The position numbers and the translations under genes are program-made. Shown piece by piece: positions 24,901 to 39,900 of a stretch of 64,000 bases of DNA; the first letter of the stretch is position 1; each line of letters opens with the position of its first letter. The DNA is from Monarcha castaneiventris obscurior (taxonomy: Eukaryota; Chordata; Aves; Passeriformes; Monarchidae), in assembly GCA_026261815.1 (NCBI GenBank), contig JAMPIT010000258.1, positions 16,820,501 through 16,884,500 on the forward strand, given 5' to 3'. The notes beneath the pieces are model-generated. The model had not been told where the DNA came from, searched no databases, and worked only from the letters and a program-made list of their open reading frames with translations.

Positions 24901-27900
24901 TGTGAACTTCAACACATGTTCGGCAGAATTCAGCTTTTAATATGAAAACTGTCATAAGATTAAACCAAATCCACATTTGAAGTACTGTAGTATATAAAGA
25001 TGAAAAACTGAAATTTAACAGAAAAACAAACACATTAAAGGATTCCAAGAGAGCCAAAAATCACCGAACAGTGTGACAAAGGCAAAGTTTCATGTGAAAC
25101 AACTTAAACTTAAGCACTTCGGTCCTAAATCACAAAGTCTGAAAGACTGGAAACCACTTGCTTTTGTCTCCAAAGGTGTCTTGTGGTCTGCCAGTGTAGG
25201 TTGTGGGTAAGCACATCAATTCTAATCTTTTGTACCACCCCTGTAATCTAGGTAACACATACAAGCCTTGCAACATCCAACAGGAAGCAGAGGCAGCTGC
25301 TGGGTAATATATACAAAGTGACTGCACATACAGAGGGGTAGTGCATGAAATGCAGAACTTCAGCAGTTTATAAATCATTTAATTCCATTCAGTTTGAATT
25401 AAAAGGAAAAGGTGGGAAACTACAAACAACCTCCTCCTTAATTCCCCAGTATGACTTGTATTCAAAAGAATAACAGCTTGTTCAAGAGTCATAGTTTTTC
25501 TTAAGCCTTCAAATTAATGGAAGCTTGCAACAGTCCAAACTTCCAAAGCAGTCATTTCCACATAGCTTAACAGCTTTACTTCAGTACTACCTACTTAAAG
25601 TAAGATATTCTCTTGAACAGTAAAAATGCTTTACAGAAGTTGCTTCAGTTAACATTTCTGTATCTAATCAAAGGCAACTTCTGTGAAGCATTAGTAATCT
25701 TCCTGCAGCCTGAAAGTGTCTAACCACAGTACAAATCTTGCAGTGTCTGTGTGCTCATGCCATTTGTGGTACATCAGTTAAAGCACATGAACTGGAAGGT
25801 CAAGTGACAGAATAGACTAGACTTTATTTCTCCTGTGCCGAACACAGGGCAACCAAGCTTCTGTACTTACTGACAAGAATAACAAAAGTTGCTTCACAGA
25901 AGCTGCAGCCTGTGAGAAAGCATTTTAGGTTAAAATCCCACTAAGCTAGGAGTCAACAATGCTGCAGAGAGAGCTTTAAGAATGGGAGGGAAATGGAGGA
26001 AGAAAGAAAACGCTAAGTGGAAAATACTTAAATTAATGAAAAGAAGAAACAGCAACAGGATTCTGAAAAGGCAGAGTGTCTAAGGCTAGTACATATTAAA
26101 AGCTCTCAAAGAAGTTTACATCATGACTTCCTGTTTGTGATGATCCTCAACATTTCAGGTTTTCACACTGCTTTCAATCTTCAGCAATAAAGTTGTAAGT
26201 CACAACCACCTAACAACTTTGTGCCCAATAAAGCAACTCAGCCAATAAGGAGGAAAGGAAGTACAGCACTTAATACACATGACTTATCACAGGATTAGCT
26301 ACTAGCTAACTAGAAATACTTCAGTTGGAGTGTTCTTTCATTATGCATTACCTGTTCTTTGAATTGATAGGTTGTGTAAAAGATTACAGGATCGCTGTCA
26401 GTAACTTTCTAGGGAATGAGCATAAAACCAGATATGTTTACTAAAGTTCAAAATGCAAATAAGCAATAATTGATCTACATGTATTTGATTTCTGAGTGAA
26501 GTTATGGTTGCACTGAGGAATTTAAGAATTATTTAACTATTTTACATAACATTACAAATTACACTCAGTATTTATATTCTAACCCATATTTGGGTGTTCA
26601 AGTCAGTGCAAAGAAAGAGGTGTATGTAAATAGATTTAAGATAATGTGCACAGAACCACAGAATTGTTAAGGCTGGAAAAGGCCTCTACAGAGTCCAACC
26701 ATTAATCTAACACTGCCGTGTTCACCACTAAAGCAGAAGTTTACAGAAGTCTAAAAGTCTAGTAGAGCAGAAGACTACGACTTCTTCTTACAAGGTTCTC
26801 AAAGCTCCAGATTTTGTCTATGTGTTCTCCTGTGTTCATCAGATATATTTTTAAGATTTACTCTGAAGTAGTCAATATTCAACTCAGCTTACCATGTTGC
26901 AGAAATCCTCTGGTTAGGTATAAAAGGAACCAGGCAGGTAGCTTGTTAGAACAAGCCAAAAATACAATAATTCCATATGTAGTTATTTTACTGTATTTGA
27001 CTAGTAAGAAAAAAGGTGTATTTTTCTATTTAATTACCTTGTACATTTAATACCAGTGTGGCTCATCAGTTCAACTTTGGGTGCCATACTACCAATTTCC
27101 AGTACTTGCAGTTTTATTCAGTAACAGGAACACAACTTGAATTTACTACAAATAAGTTGTCTTATAATATTATTTGAAAACTGCCTATAGCATTAGTGTT
27201 CCTAGATGAGTAATAAAAGCAGCTGAAATTTATCCTTTAGGCTGCAAGCTTCTATTTAAGAAGCATGCAAAATTTTGAGCTCAGAAAAAGATGACCAAAA
27301 ATAATTCTATTTTTAAAAAGTTTTGTATATACGTACAAAAACTTCCAACCAATTACCCTTTGTAATCTGAGTCCATTGATTAATCATTTGATATAAGCAT
27401 GCAGAGTTGCAACACATTGGTGATTTAGGTTACTCCACTGGAACAGGTGAGAGAAATATCTGAATACTAAGGGCCAAACTTTCCTCACTTAGTCAAGAGA
27501 TGGTACAGCAGCAGCTTGTTGCACCTGTGCCATAGCAAACTCCCACCCCACCTTGTAGTGATGAATTCAGCTTTAGACATGGGGCAGTAACAGAGACTCT
27601 CTGCTGGCCTTATTGGTGTTCCTCACCAATATCCTAGATTTGCCCTGTGCTTGGCTACTAGCCTGGCTTACAAACACTGATGGCACAGTAGACCTTTCAC
27701 AAGAACTCTGCAGTTAGGATGGATCATGCTGTTGCCACAACTTGGTACCATCACCATCTAATGGATGGTATCACAGAGTAGAATTGAAGTATATAGCCCT
27801 TCCAGGCTCCACTGATAGAGAAACTTATACATTCACACTGCTGGCCAAAGGCACAAAATAGTGTTTATCCAAAGGCCAGAATATGGACTTAGTCTGCAGT

Positions 27901-30900
27901 TACTTGTATTCAATATAGGATTTGGTCATTATTTTGTTCCATCCTTCAGATGGAGAACCTGCAAACTTTTCTGGTGAAAAAAATCTGTAAAAATGCAGTG
28001 CTGGAGAGGAAAAAAATGTTAAATAAGCAGAATCAACACTGATGGCCATGCCAAGACGTTTCATCTTGTTTCACGTGTATCCGTCCCATTCCTACCTTAA
28101 ATTATAACTTTTGCTTTAATTAACATTTGCATTTATGTGCAGTTTAAAGTTACACAATTACAATATATTAAAGGTAACCATACAGTCACCAAGAGCTCTG
28201 TTCCTTTTCCAGTGCCTTTTACATGCTAACCAGTTGGGAGATTGTGGTTAGCACGTCACATACACCATCACCCTATCTTCAGGAAGATGCATTTGCAAAT
28301 GTGTAACGTTTCTTTTAGCTTTTGCAGAAGTAGAATCAGAAAGCATCTAGCCAAAAAACAAAGAACGTGGTCATTAATGGATGTATGTATGAAGACACTT
28401 CAGTGCAGATTTAAGGAAGTTGTTTATTTAACTGGCATTGACTGAATTATACTTCTCCTAGCATTTAACAGTTTAGAGCAAACATTTTTGCCTCTTCCTG
28501 TTGCCATTTTCTTCAGATTTTGCTTTTTGAGGAAACACTGCAGGAAACACTACTTTCCCTCTTAAGATTTTATTTAAAAACTAGACAAATAGATACGTAA
28601 CAGTAAGGGAGAAAGGGAAAAACAAGTCATTAGTAAACAAAGACTTGCACGCTTGAAGAAAGTCTGTGTAAAGAAACATGGAGAATGCTGCTAAGGTAGA
28701 TCATGTCTATTACATACAGAATTTCATAAAATCATAGAATCACTAAAGTCAGAAAAGGTCTGTAAAATCATCAAGTCAAAGCATTTCTTCTTACTGTTTC
28801 TATGTATCCTAGAATGATTTCCTTCCTATAGTGTTTACCTAGTTTGGAAATTAAAAATTTAGCCAACACAAAGCACATATTGGAAGAGGAGCACTCTTCT
28901 ACATGGAATTACTCAAACTCTGCTATTATTGAAATTTATGTTCTTCATAGTATTTCCTTTCTGTCAAAGTGAATTGCTGATAAAGATTTGTCTAGACTGA
29001 ACTGTTTAGGAAATCACTAGTATTACTCAGAATTATCATTATTCTGTGAGCTTATGAACCTCATCTTTATTCCAGCCTGTTCACATTAACTTATGCACAT
29101 TAAAGATGTACAGTATTGCCTGCTTTCATGACAATTCAGTTGCTCAGCCAGGCATATAACAAATGATTGTATAGAGAAAATTATGCAACAGCTTTCCAAC
29201 AGTAATTCTACTTTTCCCTGAAAGCACTTTCTTACCTTTTAAACTGACCCTGAGCAGAGGAAGAAGTGCCTTATTTTGTTCATAATACAAAAATACACTA
29301 AATAGCTGGCTTTCTGGGAATTCTTCAAGCAAGCAACAAAGCAAACTAGTTACAGTGCTTTAATGGAACAAGCCAGGTTATTGATTTTTAAATCTGTTTT
29401 TAAGTGAGCTTAATGATTGGTAAAGGTGCTGGACTGATGACCCTAGAGACTATCCTCAATCTATAGCATAGTGATCTATAGCATAGACAACATTCCAAGA
29501 TCTTCAACTGTGTTTTAAGTCTCAAGGGACTGATCCTAAAAGCTTGGATCTACTAAGATTGTTATGAAAACACTATCTACACTTAAAGAAGGGATGTGTT
29601 TTATTAAAAGAAAAAGGCAACAATTAATTAGGTTGAATTGCTCTACAATCCTGTGGTTTTAAGCAACACTCTCAGGGCTGTGTATGAAAAGGCTATCGAA
29701 ACAGAAGCAGACTCCACTGCAAGGATGACCGGGCATTTTGCATACGATGCAGTATTAGGTAAAAACATTTCTTCACAATGCAGCATGAACTGAAATGAGC
29801 CAGTGAGCACAGGAGTTACATAAGCCATTTCGGTTTCAAGACCTTCTGATCTTTTTAACAGAAAGTTACTACAACTACTAGAGCAAGGAAGTTTGAAGAC
29901 AGAAATTTCATAGATTGAAGGTTCTGGCAGTTTAAAACTTAAAAATCTGTTAACTGATATTAAGCAAGCATCCTTTTTTTTTTTAGCAATCTCAGTATAC
30001 TACCACATAAAATTCATCCTTGCAACAGCAAGAACCAAAAAATTTACACATGGATTCTTCTACTTGCACAAATGGAGTTTAGTTTCTAACCATAGTAGCC
30101 TTAATAATTGTAGCAAATAAAGACATAAAAAGGGCTTATTCTCATATATGCCGTTCCAAATGGAGTAAATGCAACACGAACATGATCAACTCATTAATTA
30201 AGGAAATTAGGAAGAAGCCAAGACGGAACATAAATGCCAATCTCATTTAATGTCAAATCATGTAACTAAACACTCTTTTGTTCTCTTACAAGAGAGATAT
30301 CTTACGAGATAAAGGCAAGATTCATGAATAAGTTTTATTGCATTCATTTAAAATAATGTACTTTGACAAAAACAGGTACTGAAGATGTAGTAACTATTAA
30401 ATAAGCAAAACCTGCTTCAGGTGAAAGGACAAAAGGTACAAGTGATCAGAGACTGTGGTATAATATCACTTACCTCATGATGCAGCTCAGCTATCTGATC
30501 TTTCAGTTCTCTGATGTACTGGTTAGAATCAGATTTATTAAGCTGCCCTTGAATTTTTCCTTCTTCTTTCTGTTTTGTTTAAAAAAAATGAATCATATTC
30601 AAGTTATTCAAAGATCTACTATATTCAAAACCTTATTTTAACTGTCTGCATATTTCTGTCACAAACAGAAGCTCTTTCCAGACACCACCCAGCACTTTCA
30701 TTTGGTTGAAGTTACAGCAAGTATCTAGAAGTGACAGTGGCTCAGATGAAGCTGACTCTCTCAATAATACCCGGTAGGATTCTAAGCTGGAGCATGAAGA
30801 ATTAACAGTTTCACAGGTGGAATCCACATCCTAGGTATGTGAGATTGCATTTTAGTAAACCACTCCTACAGAATGCTATCAGTACATGGAACATACCTTA

Positions 30901-33900
30901 GTGTACTTTATTTTCACTAATGTAAAGTTTACATTTAGCAACAAGACATTTCCTTTTGTCTCTGAGTAAACAAAACCATTCTTTCCTTGCATTGTGGGAC
31001 ATGCACCGGGAAACTCTAAATATGACAAGCTTTTTTCGTCCTGTTGGAAGAATTGGAACATCCAAAATATGGTGGTATTTGTCATGTAGGAGTTCCAGAG
31101 AGTATAAATGAAGAGAGAAATCTCCCCTAATACCAATGCTTCAAGAGGTATACAGAAAAACTGGCAAGTAAAAGAAGAAAACCAGCCCAAACAAAAATAC
31201 ATGAAGAGGAATATGACATTTCCTTCATTTGTCAATCAAATGCAGCTCCTATGTTTCAGGATGCTTGAAAGGTTTCATCTGCACCGAATGCATGCAGCAC
31301 TGGTTTCCATCTTGTCCCTAAAGGGAATCCTAATGTGACTGAACCAAACTTGGCAGAACTGAGATAGACAATCACCCTGATGAGGAATGCACTCCATGTC
31401 TTCTGTTTGCTACTAATAAAATGCAGAACAACTCTGCTCTTGGCTTTTTCCAGCTAAGTAATTTCTGAAGCAGCCACCAGCTCTAGAGAATGCAAGCACC
31501 TTGATTTTGTATAATTCTTTACCTTGACTGTAAATCACATACAAGCAGTATGTTACAGAAATACAAATAAAATGGAAATACCTTGTTTTTCTACCTACAG
31601 CTTATTTTGCTGAAGTTTTAATTACACTTGAAGAAAGCAAACAGCTTCAACAGCCAAATTAAAAGTAATTTGCAAAGAGAGGTTAAATACCTTTTAGAAT
31701 GAAAAGTGTTAACTGTTCCTCAAAAATTAAGACAAAAAGCTTTAATGGAGAGGTCCCTTTAAAACATCCCTCTGAAATATACCCAGGACAGAACTTTGAG
31801 GAGAGATAATATACTACCTTCCAAACCTTTTTCCTGAATGAAGAGAACAATTTAGAACACTGTCAGTGTTGGCAATATCAAAGCAATATCTCTTTTTTTC
31901 AGGCTTTGTTTTTCTTGCAGTGAGGTATGCACTACAAAATTACTCAAAAAATAATTTTGTCATATTAATTCCCACAATCTGTAACATGGAAGAACAAGAT
32001 CCTTTAATGCATAACTCCACACTGAACCTAGTTTCCAAGGTACGCTATGGCTAAATTCACACACACAAGTAGTATTAACAGTATTACTAGTAGTTCCTGT
32101 CCTAAATAGTTTAAAAAATCCCAAACATAATCTAACCCCATAATCTCTCTCTATAAGAATGACTACTGGCCTGTGAAACAAAAGCATCCTGACCTGCAGA
32201 CTAAAAATGCATCAGCATATGAAAAAAATCTTCCTTGCTGTCAGACACCAAGATTCCACGCAATGAGAATGACTTGATCTCTTGACGTAGCAGGAATATA
32301 TGGGAGAAATGCTTGTCTTAAGCCCTTTCCCTCTGTTTGAAACCTTGACATTCCCACTTAAGCCTCTAATTCTATGGACTCTACTATGTCACTGTACACT
32401 ATGCAATCCAAATGCAACAGTAAAGCAAGATTTTAGCAGAAATAGCACAGAGGTGCCATAGTCCTTTTAAAACAGAAGTGTAATAAACAGCTGAACTTAC
32501 ACAGAAACTGGGTGCACAAGAGGCCATGAAACAGGCACTCCCAAGGTCGGTCAGTATAAACTAACAGTAGAAGTAGTAACATTTAGCAGGTTGGGTTTGG
32601 CACACAAATAGCTGTTAGTGTATATCATATGGGAATTACACACTTCCATTACATTTAAGTGGGTTTTTTGTTACTTTTTATTCTAGAAATAGTACTGTAA
32701 AGTTAATGCAGATATTACAGAATAATTGTGTGTATTTGCTCATGGAAGAACTGACTGTAGCTACAGTCAATTGGAGCTGAATGGCAGGCATAAGCCTGGC
32801 TTGCAAGATGCCCATTATTAGTGACAGGCAAGTAAGTTTCAGTTTTCCTTTCAGAACTACAGATTTTGTAGAGCTGGCCAGTCACAAAAAAAAAAAAAAA
32901 AAAGAACCCTGCAATGTTATTTTCTACAAATACACTTTAAGAAAGGTCATGCTGCAACTTCCTCTTGCAACATTCAAAGTACTAGGGATTGGAAGCTGAT
33001 CATTTTAACTTGATGCAAAAAAAATCACATATTTCTAATTAAATAATCGCATGTTCTGTGGGCAACCAAGTCTGTCTACAGTGGATAAATTGGAAGGATG
33101 ACATAGGAAAAAAAAAAATAGGACAAGGCATCAGAGTTTTCTTTACAGCTGCTGTTCAGACACCAAAGCATTAAAATATATTTTAATTTCTATCAAAATC
33201 ACCTAATTTAGAGAATAAATAAGTAGACAGCTGAAAGCTTACATATATTTAATGAACAAAAAAGTCCTTCAAAGTTTTATCTGTCATATTATGATTTTAA
33301 GTTACCCAGTATTCTTTAATATTCGAATGAGTGATATTTCTCATCAATACATACATTTTTATACAAGTACAAAGTATTACCATGATATTCCAAATTGCTT
33401 CGCCTTCCAGTGACATTTCACGTTAGAAAGTAATTTGACCCTAATGCAAATAATTCCCACCCTCTGATGAGCATTCATTAATCCAAGGTAAATTTTAATG
33501 TGAGGAACTTAAATTTGGTAGAAATATTTTTTAACAATAGCTTTTCATTAAGGGAGCTTGGCACCACCACCCCTCCGCCTCCTTTTCTCCAAACTAAACA
33601 AGCCCACAATCCTTAGCCACTCCTCATAGAACTTTCTTTTCAGCCCTTTCACCAGCTTGATTATCCTCTAGACGCATTCAAGGACCTTCATATCCTTCTG
33701 AAATCGTGGGGCCCAGAACTGCACACAGTACTCAAGGTGAGGCCATACTACCAGTTACTACACAGTCACACTGACATAAGAAAAATTAAAGTGCTTTCAT
33801 GCAGTTTAATTTCATTTAATGCTTCTGATTGTGGCATTTACTTTAGTAGGAACTAGACATTTCACTTGGCATTGGTTGTATACTGTGCTTGAATAATTTT

Positions 33901-36900
33901 GTACTTTTGTGCTTGAGCAACTTTGTACTTCTGAAGAAAGCACCCAGATCAACTGTATGGGTTCAAAACTGAATGTTACGACTCCACTTTAGAAGTCTTT
34001 AAGGTATGAGTATCACACCTTTTAAAAGAGAATAGCATAAGCAATTACGTGTTTAATTTTTTAAATTTAGAGTTATACACATAGAATGTGGGCTGCTGGT
34101 TTGGTTTTTTGGTGATGGGCTTTGAGGGGGAGCACTATTATAGAAAATCTGTGATACTTGGAGAGGTCACAATGCAAAAACTAGCTGGTCACTAGGCAAA
34201 TAATAGTAATTTTAAAATTAAAATTAATATACAAAGAAAAAGTCAGATAACATATCAATAAGCAAAGTGTGGGTATTATCAGAATTGCAAAATAATGAAA
34301 GCTAGCCAATTCTACATCCTGCAGTCACATGTGAATGAATCTTTACATCCCTGGCATACTGCATCTGCGTATTGGCACCACTGCAGTGCCTACCTCCTCC
34401 TCCCAGAAGGGTTTTCAGAAAAGCAATGCCGATTGGTGTTACACTGTAATTAAAGATGCATCATCTCGATTTCACTGCTTTTGAAGATTTCTAACTCCTC
34501 CCTTATCATCTCTTCCAACAGACCAGCTCCACCAGCACCACCCAGGTTAGAAATCTGTGTATCAGGGTAACGAACACCCTCATGGCAGGTATCACCTCTG
34601 CTCTAAGCACAAGTGCTTGTAACAGTGTACACAGCCAATCCAATCCCCTGCCCCAGAGGTTGTGTATATAGTGGGAGTAGCACGGGCAGTGAAGCAGGAA
34701 ATGAGCTCTATAGATCAAAAAAACCCGCTGCTAAACCAGAACTCACTTAGGCCCCTTGACAGTTCTGGAAGCTCTCACCTCTCTCATCCTGCTGTGAAGT
34801 ACTGGAGCGACTGTACTTGTGTGCATACCAAGAATTACACTGAGAGCTCCTGAGAAGAAAAATCCATACCCCAAAAATTCACTCCGTAAAATGAGGAAAA
34901 ATTCTGTCCACCAAAAAGTATCAACTGAGAATCATGGTTTTCATATCACATTTAAATCCTCTTTTGTCTGGCTTTCTAAGAGAAAAGCATCTTGCAAAGA
35001 AGCAGCAGCAAGTCTCAAAAAACCACCTGATGCCTACTGAGAACTCCTGAACATGTGGAGACTTTTCAAACTCAATCAGCACCAAGCCAGGATGTACAGC
35101 TGGCAATACAAGAGTGCAGAGACAGACTGGTTAAAAAATGCGTTGATTTAAAATACCCAAAACCACTACTGTATAATGGCCTTCCAAAATCAAGTTTAGT
35201 ACTCATAATAAAAAAGGTTTCTACAACAAACAAATCACCAGGAACCACCTGAAAAACACTGGAGGCCTTAAGCTGCTTTGTGCTGCCTGATAGAAGTTTA
35301 AGATACAGAAGATCAGTGTAATCAAATTCTAGTTGCAGGTGTTTCATCCCAAGAGGTGTACAAGTTTTCTAAAACACTCAGTTACCTCAACGGAGTAGGA
35401 AAGGAAATATACATCAACAAGAAAATCAGCCATTTTAAATAATAAGAAAACATCTAGGGTTGTTTTTAATAACCATGAACTTAAAAACACAGAAAAAGAA
35501 TAGTTTCATAGGCAGTCAAAATCCAGGCACGCTAGACAGTTGCTGTTCCTCAGATAACATCTTTACTAAAAATTACTGGAAGTTAGGATGTCTCCCTAAC
35601 ACCCTTAATTTGATCTTTTTTGACTTAGAAATACTTACTTGGTAACAACTTGCCTCAAGTCTCTTTTCAGGAGAAGCTTTAAAATTATTACTCTGTGGCA
35701 AAAGACACTGCATTAAAAATGTAATTGAAGTATATTCAGAAGGGTAGATGTGGTAACTACTGTCCTTTCAGTGACTTCACAGTGACTCATTCTAGACTTT
35801 CAAAAAACACATCACTAACATCACACACCAGTATTGATAAGAGTAAAAAAGGGTTTCCTGTAATTTGAAAAGATGGAAACAATTTCTTTACTGAACAGTC
35901 AGTACTTGGAAAAGTTATTAAACAGAGGTCATAGAAAGGCTTCATTCTAAAGAAATAGTGCTAAAAGTTTAAACCATGGGGAGATTACTAGCACAATCAT
36001 GGATTTCCTTTACAGTTGTTCTCAAAGCAGCTTTGACAGGGTTAGAGATAGGGTAAATGTGACAAAATTCTCTGAATCTGCCAGGAAACACAGCAGGAGG
36101 AAGTGATGTTACTGCCTGTCCAGATCAACCTAACAAAAAGAAGAATTAATTGTTACAGATATTTTTTGCTTTAAGATTATGCAGGTGTAAAACCAGTTTT
36201 TCATATTACAAGTACGCTCTATATCACCCAACTCAAATCAGCCATGGATAATTTTAAGAGGATACTAACAAGTCACCAGCCTGCATAGAAATGGAGGGAA
36301 AGGGATTAAGTTGCCAAGCAGAGGCTACAGCTGCCCCACTCTGCTTCCTCAAACTGCCTACACTTCCACTGGGCTTCTGCTCCTCACCCTAGGCAGCTGA
36401 GTGACTGCAGCTTGTAACTGATTTTACCTTGTCTGAATTTTTCTACTCTTCTTTCAATTACTGCAGGGAAAACCTTAAAAAACCAAAACAGAAACAACAT
36501 CAATGGACCAACAGGACTGCCCATATGCAATTAGAAGGAACACTTGCTAATTATTAGGCCAGAAATATTTGCTTGCTGCGGTTTGAAGCTATCAGTTCCA
36601 CTGAAAACAAGAAAGACTACCTTCCCAAGGAAGCAAACCTGAAGCTTTGCTGATTGACTATAGACATAGAGGGAGACAACATCCATTCCTTGGCTCTTTT
36701 TGTCTTAGGAAAGGGTGGGACGAACAGGATCAGACTGCATGCAACCTGACCGGGACAAGCCATTTAGTTGTAGGGTGTAAATCTCTAGCCTTTGTGAGAA
36801 AGTGAAGCTGCACCTTTGAATACTGTGTTCCATTTTGGGACCCTCAGTACAAGACAGACATTGAGGTGCTGGAGCATGTCCAGAGAAGGGCAACAGAACT

Positions 36901-39900
36901 GGTCTGGAGCAAAAGGCTTACAAGCAGCAGCTGAGGGAGCTGGGGGTGTTTAGTCCAGAGAAAAGGAGGCTGAGGGAGACCTTATCACTCTATAACCATG
37001 TGAAAGGAGGTTATAGCAAGGTGTGGGTCAGTCTCTTCTCCCAGGTAGCAAGTGAAATGACATGAGGAAATGGCCTCAAGTTGCCTCAGGTAAGGCTTAG
37101 ATGGAGTATTAGGAAAAATTTCTTTATGGAAGGGGCTGTCAAACATTGGAACAGGCTGCCCAAGGAAGTGGTTGAGTCACCATCCGTCGATGTGGCACTT
37201 AGGATCATGGTTTAGTGGTGGACTTGACAATGCTGGGTTAACAGTTGGACTCGATCTTAAAGGTCTTTTCCAACCTAAATGATTGTATGATTCTATGCAA
37301 GCTTCTCCCCACTGTAGAAATACAAAAAATAGCAGCCCTGCCATCCAAAAATCCATCCTTCATCTGTTAATAAATTGCTCAAATGTCCTGCCCAAAGCCC
37401 AGAAACCTGCCAAATACATCTAAGTTATTTTTGGGAAGGGATGCCATCCAGAGGGACGTGAACAAGCTTTAAGAGCAGGCCCATGAGAACCTCGTGAAGT
37501 TCAGTAAGGCTCAGTGGAAGGTGCTACACCTGGGTCAGGGCAAACCCTCACATCAATAGAGGCTGGGGATGAATGAATCAAGAGCAGCCCTGCCAAGAAG
37601 GACTTGGGGCTGCTGGTGGCTGAGAGGCTGAACATGAACTGGCAATGTACACTTGGAGCGCAGAAAACCAAACGTGTCCTGGGCTGCATCAAACACAGTG
37701 TCGGCAGCAGCTCAAGGGAGGGGATTCTGCCCCTCTGCCCCACGCTTCTGAGACCCCACCTGGGGGCTCTGGGGTCCCCAGCACTGGAACAACATAGACT
37801 TGGTGTAGTGAGTCCAGAGGAGGCCATGAAGATCATCAGAGGGCTGGAGCACTTCTAGGAAGACAGGCTGAGAGAGTTGGGGCTGCTCGGCCAGCAGAAG
37901 AGAAAGCTCCAGCGAGACCTTAGAGCCCCTTCCTACAGCAGCTACAAGAGAGTTGGAGAGGGACTTCTGACAAGGGCATGTAGTCATAGGACAACAGGGA
38001 ACGGCTTTAAACTGAAAGGGGGTAGATTGAGATTGGATATTAGGAAGAAATTCTTTACTGTGAGGATGGTGAGGCAACCTGGTCTAGGGAAAGCTGTCCC
38101 TGCTCATGGCAGGGAGACTAGAAAAAGATGATCTTCAAGGTTCCTTCCAATCCAAGCCACTCTGTGATTCTGTTTGCCTCCCAAACATAAGCTGAACTGG
38201 CAAGTGAGAGAAAAATAAAAACAGAGAGAGTAAACAAAATCTGACAAAGTAAACCTTTGTTTCCACATAACAGAGTTACAACATCAGGGCTTTTCTTTGT
38301 CACTTCTGGTGCTTAGGTATGTGCAATGTAAGTTAAACTTCAGTTATATTTCAATTCCATGCTCCTTTTGCTAAAGAACAAGAATATCCATCATGTATTG
38401 GACAACTCATTGCATTTCAACATACTTACACAAGAGTTTAAAAGCTCAGCATCATGAACTGAATGCTCAAACAGGACAAGGTGACATTTAGAATATATTA
38501 AGAAATAACTTCTTAACATCATAATAAACTGACAACTTGTTGCAGAATTACATCTATTGTTGACTGGTAGTTCACTCTCCATCCCTGTCATTATTACTAA
38601 CCAAAACTAAGAGTGACCCAGAAACTGTGATTTAAATCTAGTGTGCATCTGTGTCATGTCAGATCAGTTCGTATGTGGGAGTAGTGATACTCTGTGTTAC
38701 AAATTTAACATCACTGTCTTGCACCTACACCTACATAAACATTTAAAAGAAAACCTCACAATTTAGGTTAAGCGTTGCTACGGCCCACGTGGACCTGGCA
38801 ATGAATCCCTTGAGCTTCTTAGAAAAGCACCACCCCCCTAAAAAAAAGGGAAGGTTATGTGGTAGGTTAACTTCCTCCCTTCATTTTTATCAGCTTTGAA
38901 ACAGCATGACAGGCAAGACCTATTTGTGATTCTCTGGGCACCTGTACTTTAATTCTGATACTTACGCTCCAAGACTGGCTAAATGTATTTCTGGTATCAA
39001 ATATTGCATTTCAAGCCATTAAGGCAAGTCCCGATTAAAAGGGCCTCTGCTCCCCACATCAGGTGACAGCAATTACAGCAACAAGCTGAACGGAAGAGAA
39101 TGGGAGGCAGCTCTTTCTCCAGTGAGGAAGAAGTTAGGTAGATTTTCAATTTCCTTAAAAAGTGGCTTTTGTTTAAGCCCTGTTATCAACTGCATGTTTT
39201 ATAGTTTACAAGCTTTGGGAATTCAGGATTTCCAACTCCATTATTACATTTTTTTGGTGCAGGTGTTTCAAAGGCTTTTGAGCATGAGTACCCAAAAAGT
39301 AAGTTTTGATCCTACGTTTTGTATTTGCAGGCAAAACACACTGATCAAAAATACCTGCTTAGACTCTTAAAAAAACCCCCATCATAGTTCAATAAAAGCA
39401 TTTCAAGTCATGTCTACAGTATCAAAAGTAAATAACATTAGAAGAACTTATTTCTGCTAAATAATTTGTTTTAAATATTGTGAAGTTCACACTCAAAATC
39501 TGTGTTTCACAATTGAAGAAGTTATCTTTCATGCTAGTGTAAGTTTGAGATCAGATGTTCACCAAAAACTTAACAGTGCAAACTCATCAAATGAATGTGA
39601 ACCCTCAGCCACAAAATTACTTCACTCTCCACACTGTATACAAAGAAAGCCACTCTCACTTTTGTGAAGAAAATCAAGAATTTTACTAAGATCAAACTCA
39701 AGAAATCATTAGCTGGTGATAATCTGAGAACACCATAGAGATTGGAACTTGAAATGCACTTTGGAAGGAAACAAAAAGCCTAGAATAATAAAAACACAAC
39801 TAAAACTTGCATTGTGCAAAGTAGTACTTGTGAAAAGGAAGGAGAGACTACATGGATAAACAACTGAACATGAGAGAGTGCAATTATTAGAACAAAACAG

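Larger units (their letters stand above)
12999..30473 (-). other. EVI5: EVI5 last intron (17.5 kb)
   Basis: This is the largest intron in the window. It holds CR1 fragments at 18648-19180 (plus), 26651-26735 and 28727-28792 (minus), A/C-rich tracts at 13051-13086 and 16989-17047, and a short CA tract near 16722-16732. No exon-like sequence was recognised in the rest. Confidence 0.75.

Noticed and set aside
32886..32903. Processed pseudogene ending in the poly(A) run
   Set aside because: No gene-like sequence is recognisable before the run.
37501..38131. Open frames of 84-121 codons on both strands
   Set aside because: They fall within a decayed CR1 retrotransposon and are fragments of its 3' region or its antisense.
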